From: Desulfocapsa sp.
Lineage (GTDB): Bacteria > Desulfobacterota > Desulfobulbia > Desulfobulbales > Desulfocapsaceae
Assembly: GCA_030145625.1 (NCBI GenBank)
Contig: JAQYVF010000025.1
Span: 1 to 55,081, forward strand
Reading direction: 5' to 3'
DNA length: 55,081 nucleotides
Shown here: in pieces, positions 52,853 to 55,081 of the stretch
How the letters are laid out: each line of letters begins with the position of its first letter
Position numbering within the stretch: the first letter of the stretch is position 1
Translations under genes and position numbers: made by a program
The notes under the pieces: model-generated
Told to the model about the DNA's origin: nothing
The model's input: the letters and a program-made list of their open reading frames with translations, nothing else
Databases searched by the model: none

Positions 52853-53869
52853 ATGAGTGAAGCAAAGCTTCCCGCCTATATCCGTTACCTGCAGGAGGAA
52901 AATAGTTATCCGCACCCTGCAGCGGATATCAGCCTGGTGCAGACCCATATTTCTTTTGTGCTTCTGGCAGGCGAGTATGTCTATAAATGGAAGAAACCGG
53001 TTGATTTTGGTTTTCTCAATTTTTCTACCCTTGAGAAAAGAAAATTTTATTGTGAACAGGAGTTACTGCTTAATCGCAGGCTCTGTCCCGACATCTATGA
53101 AGAACTGGTCACTGTTACTGAAGAGGGTGAAGGGTTTTGTCTTAATGGTTCCGGAAAGGTCGTGGAGTATGGCATCAGGATGACAAGGATGCCGGAAGAG
53201 AAAATGATGGGCAGGATTATGGCTGCAGGTGAGGTGACGCATGCCCATATCGATGGCATCATTGATATCCTGGTTCCTTTTTATCAGGCTGCTGCAGGAG
53301 ACAAGACCATACAGGAGTTCGGCCTGGCTGATTCTGTTGCTATCAATGTCCTGGAAAATTTCGAACAGACGGAATCTTTTATTGATCAGGGTGCCCTCAG
53401 TCGAGGCCAGTTTGACACCATCAGCAGCTACGCCAGAGAATTTCTTGACCATAAGGATAGATTTCAGGAACGTATTGATGGCGGTAAGATCAGGGATTGT
53501 CACGGCGATATGCACTCGGCAAATATTTGCCTGGCAGATCCTGTTTATATCTTTGACTGCATCGAGTTTAACGAGCGTTTTCGCTATACGGATGTGGCTG
53601 CAGATGTAGCTTTTTTGGCCATGGACCTGGATTTTCATGGTCTTGAAGAGCTCTCTCACTATTTTGTCGAACAGTTTGCCGCAAAATCTGAGGACCCAGG
53701 GCTCTTTGCCATGCTTGATTTTTATAAGTGTTACCGAGCATATGTGCGTGGGAAAATAGGCCTGTTTACGGCGGCTGATCCGGCAGTGGATACAAAAACC
53801 GCAAGTTATTCTCTTGAGCAGGCAAGAAAGCATTTTCTCTTGGCCGAAAAGTATGCAGCAGCAAAGTGA
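52853..53869 (+). CDS. Aminoglycoside-phosphotransferase-like kinase
   Basis: A 338-residue protein of the APH/choline kinase superfamily. The nucleotide-binding region near the N-terminus (LAGEYVYKWKKPVDFGFL) resembles the APH N-lobe. The catalytic loop is IRDCHGDMHSANICL, with the Asp and Asn, and IFDCIEFNE follows as the DFG-like site. Such domains are usually found in a single protein of about 520 residues fused to a P-loop kinase. Here the second half is a separate, overlapping frame (53853-54449). ATG 52853 has AAGGAG 6 bp upstream. The substrate is unknown; antibiotic resistance is not indicated. Confidence 0.8.
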   Translation: MSEAKLPAYIRYLQEENSYPHPAADISLVQTHISFVLLAGEYVYKWKKPVDFGFLNFSTLEKRKFYCEQELLLNRRLCPDIYEELVTVTEEGEGFCLNGSGKVVEYGIRMTRMPEEKMMGRIMAAGEVTHAHIDGIIDILVPFYQAAAGDKTIQEFGLADSVAINVLENFEQTESFIDQGALSRGQFDTISSYAREFLDHKDRFQERIDGGKIRDCHGDMHSANICLADPVYIFDCIEFNERFRYTDVAADVAFLAMDLDFHGLEELSHYFVEQFAAKSEDPGLFAMLDFYKCYRAYVRGKIGLFTAADPAVDTKTASYSLEQARKHFLLAEKYAAAK

Positions 53870-54449
53870 AATTGGGGTGCCTTCAGGACTCCTTCTTGTT
53901 TTTTACGGAATGATCGCCACCGGCAAGAGTTATCTGGCCTCTGCCTGGGCAGAGCAATATGGGCTGCCTTACTATAATTCGGACAGGGTGCGTAAGGAGT
54001 TGGCTGGGCTTACTCCTCAGAGAAGTCAACAGGAGGAGGTGGATCAGGGAATCTATACACCTGCCTTTAGCAGGCGCACCTATGACGCCTTGCTTGATTA
54101 CGCCGAGAGCCATTTTCAAAAAGACGCACAGGCCTGTGTGGTTTTGGATGGTTCGTATCAGTCTGAGAAAGAGAGAGGACTTGTGCAAGATCGTTTTGGC
54201 GGTCGTGTGCGTGTTCTTTTTGTCCACTGCTTCTGTGGTGAGGCTGTGGTAAAAGAGCGATTGGAACAGCGGGCCAGAGATTCATCTGCTGTGTCTGATG
54301 GGCGCTGGGAAATCTATCTGGCTCAGAAAAAACGTTTTCAAGCTGTCACTGCTCTGGAACAGAAACAGGTGATAGAGCTTGATACCGATGCCCCCTTGCA
54401 GCAGTTGTTGAGGCAGGTAGATCAGATTATCCGAGAGCGTGGGGTGTAG
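53853..54449 (+). CDS. P-loop kinase partner of the APH-like protein
   Basis: A 198-residue AAA_33-type P-loop kinase. Walker A is visible as YGMIATGKSYLASAWAE, then NSDRVRKELAGL and a Walker B-like VVLDGSYQS. The gene overlaps the end of the APH-like gene by 17 bp in a different frame. In many genomes the two domains form one polypeptide, so this is either a gene fission or a frameshift that split it. ATG 53853 has no good ribosome-binding site, which fits translational coupling. Substrate unknown. Confidence 0.8.
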   Translation: MQQQSEIGVPSGLLLVFYGMIATGKSYLASAWAEQYGLPYYNSDRVRKELAGLTPQRSQQEEVDQGIYTPAFSRRTYDALLDYAESHFQKDAQACVVLDGSYQSEKERGLVQDRFGGRVRVLFVHCFCGEAVVKERLEQRARDSSAVSDGRWEIYLAQKKRFQAVTALEQKQVIELDTDAPLQQLLRQVDQIIRERGV

Positions 54450-54619
54450 CAGGTTTTACAAGGGGCGATAAAGAGTTATGGCCCATAGAGGCAAAAACAG
54501 GTTGAGCCTTGAAAGCTTCATCTGATCTGACCCTCATTTTGTTTCAAACATAGAGTAGTACTGTTATTGAGTCGGAGAAGTTTTCCGACCTTGAGATAAA
54601 CTTATAAAAGAGGTGTGTG

Positions 54620-55069
54620 ATGTCTACACGAATCTATATATTACGCTTTCCAAAAGAGACCAGCAATGAACCCATCATTTACCAGCTGGTCAAAAACTAT
54701 GACATTGAGTTCAATATCCTGAAGGCTGATATCCTGCCTCAGCGGGAAGGAGTTATGATTCTGGAGCTGAAAGGAAGCAAAGACAGCGTCAATAAGGCAC
54801 TGGAATTCCTGAAGTCCTTTGGAGTTAATGTGGAACGCCTGGCGGCTTCCATCCACAGAGATGATGAGAAATGTTTTCAGTGCGGGGCCTGCACCGGTAT
54901 CTGTCCTGTGGGGGCGCTGGCAATACAACGCCCGGAGATGTTGGTGGTGTTTGATCCGGATAAATGTACCGGCTGCTCCCTCTGTGTCCCGATTTGCCCT
55001 GTCCGGGCCATGGAAGTTTCCCTAGGTGCCGGTACCTTGGCGGAAGTAGAGGAAAAGACCATCGTCTGA
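54620..55069 (+). CDS. NIL-domain ferredoxin
   Basis: A 149-residue protein. Residues 1-75 form a NIL domain, the ACT-like fold also found in methionine ABC transporters. The C-terminal half binds two [4Fe-4S] clusters (CFQCGACTGICP and CTGCSLCVPICP). NIL-ferredoxins often accompany DUF39 proteins, which make homocysteine from aspartate semialdehyde and sulfide in methanogens and sulfate reducers. The neighbouring gene would lie beyond the window. ATG 54620 follows AGAGGT. That metK and ahcY occur here makes a methionine/homocysteine role reasonable, but it is inferred. Confidence 0.87.
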   Translation: MSTRIYILRFPKETSNEPIIYQLVKNYDIEFNILKADILPQREGVMILELKGSKDSVNKALEFLKSFGVNVERLAASIHRDDEKCFQCGACTGICPVGALAIQRPEMLVVFDPDKCTGCSLCVPICPVRAMEVSLGAGTLAEVEEKTIV

Positions 55070-55081
55070 GAGAAAACTGGA

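Noticed and set aside
1-55081. tRNA, rRNA, CRISPR array, prophage or insertion sequence with transposase
   Set aside because: No tRNA cloverleaf, regular direct-repeat array, integrase or transposase frame was recognised; intergenic gaps are short and explained by the listed features.

Overview
The window comes from a dissimilatory sulfate- or sulfur-metabolising bacterium of the Desulfobacterota, most likely a Desulfobulbales relative. The evidence is a complete dsrA-dsrB-dsrD cluster, DUF4388 and HDOD signalling proteins, a CooT-type nickel protein, LarB and a NIL-domain ferredoxin. Base composition is moderate and coding density is high. The window looks like core chromosome: I see no phage, plasmid, CRISPR array, rRNA or tRNA.

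Layout. 1-5 kb: the end of a comF-like gene, a 1.2 kb non-coding stretch, a divergent dnaA, a HemY-type oxidase and a metallophosphoesterase. 5-9 kb: htpG, then a bamE-like lipoprotein, pcm and a YqaA-type membrane protein. 9-14 kb: surE and an MTA/SAH deaminase on the minus strand, then ychF and a YhaM-type exoribonuclease. 14-20.6 kb: a plus-strand run of holB, ricT, metG, yggT, divIVA, yggU and a divergent tpiA. 20.6-26 kb: a minus-strand group of ubiB, an HDOD protein, a degenerate GGDEF/HD-GYP protein and htpX. 26-32 kb: an unrecognised gene divergent from dnaG-rpoD, then dprA. 32-38.5 kb: rpe, pgi, dsrABD and birA. 38.5-41 kb: ahcY and metK (minus). 41-44 kb: an AcuI-like reductase, kdsD, cooT and a small protein ending in seven histidines. 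44-47.7 kb: a membrane protein with an E2-like domain, divergent from a cyclic-nucleotide-binding/DUF4388 protein. 47.7-52.6 kb: a HAD phosphatase, YkgJ, fused SecDF and LarB (minus). 52.8-55 kb: a split APH-like/P-loop kinase pair and a NIL-ferredoxin.

How the genes fit together. DsrAB reduces sulfite, with DsrD as the accessory factor. metK, ahcY and the MtaD-like deaminase make and recycle SAM products. The NIL-ferredoxin at the right edge may belong to sulfide-dependent homocysteine synthesis. CooT, the poly-His protein and LarB point to nickel handling. dnaA, holB, dnaG and rpoD supply replication and transcription.

Most unusual observations: (1) a short repeat of about 187 bp with terminal inverted repeats and apparent target-site duplications. 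It is present three times, plus one probable 17 bp remnant, each time within 20 bp of a stop codon. (2) A ubiquitin-conjugating-enzyme-like domain with a candidate catalytic Cys, joined to a transmembrane TPR protein. (3) A triosephosphate isomerase homologue whose catalytic Glu position is Gly. (4) A GGDEF/HD-GYP protein degenerate at both active sites but with an intact c-di-GMP inhibitory-site motif. (5) A perfect 10 bp hairpin between dsrB and dsrD.
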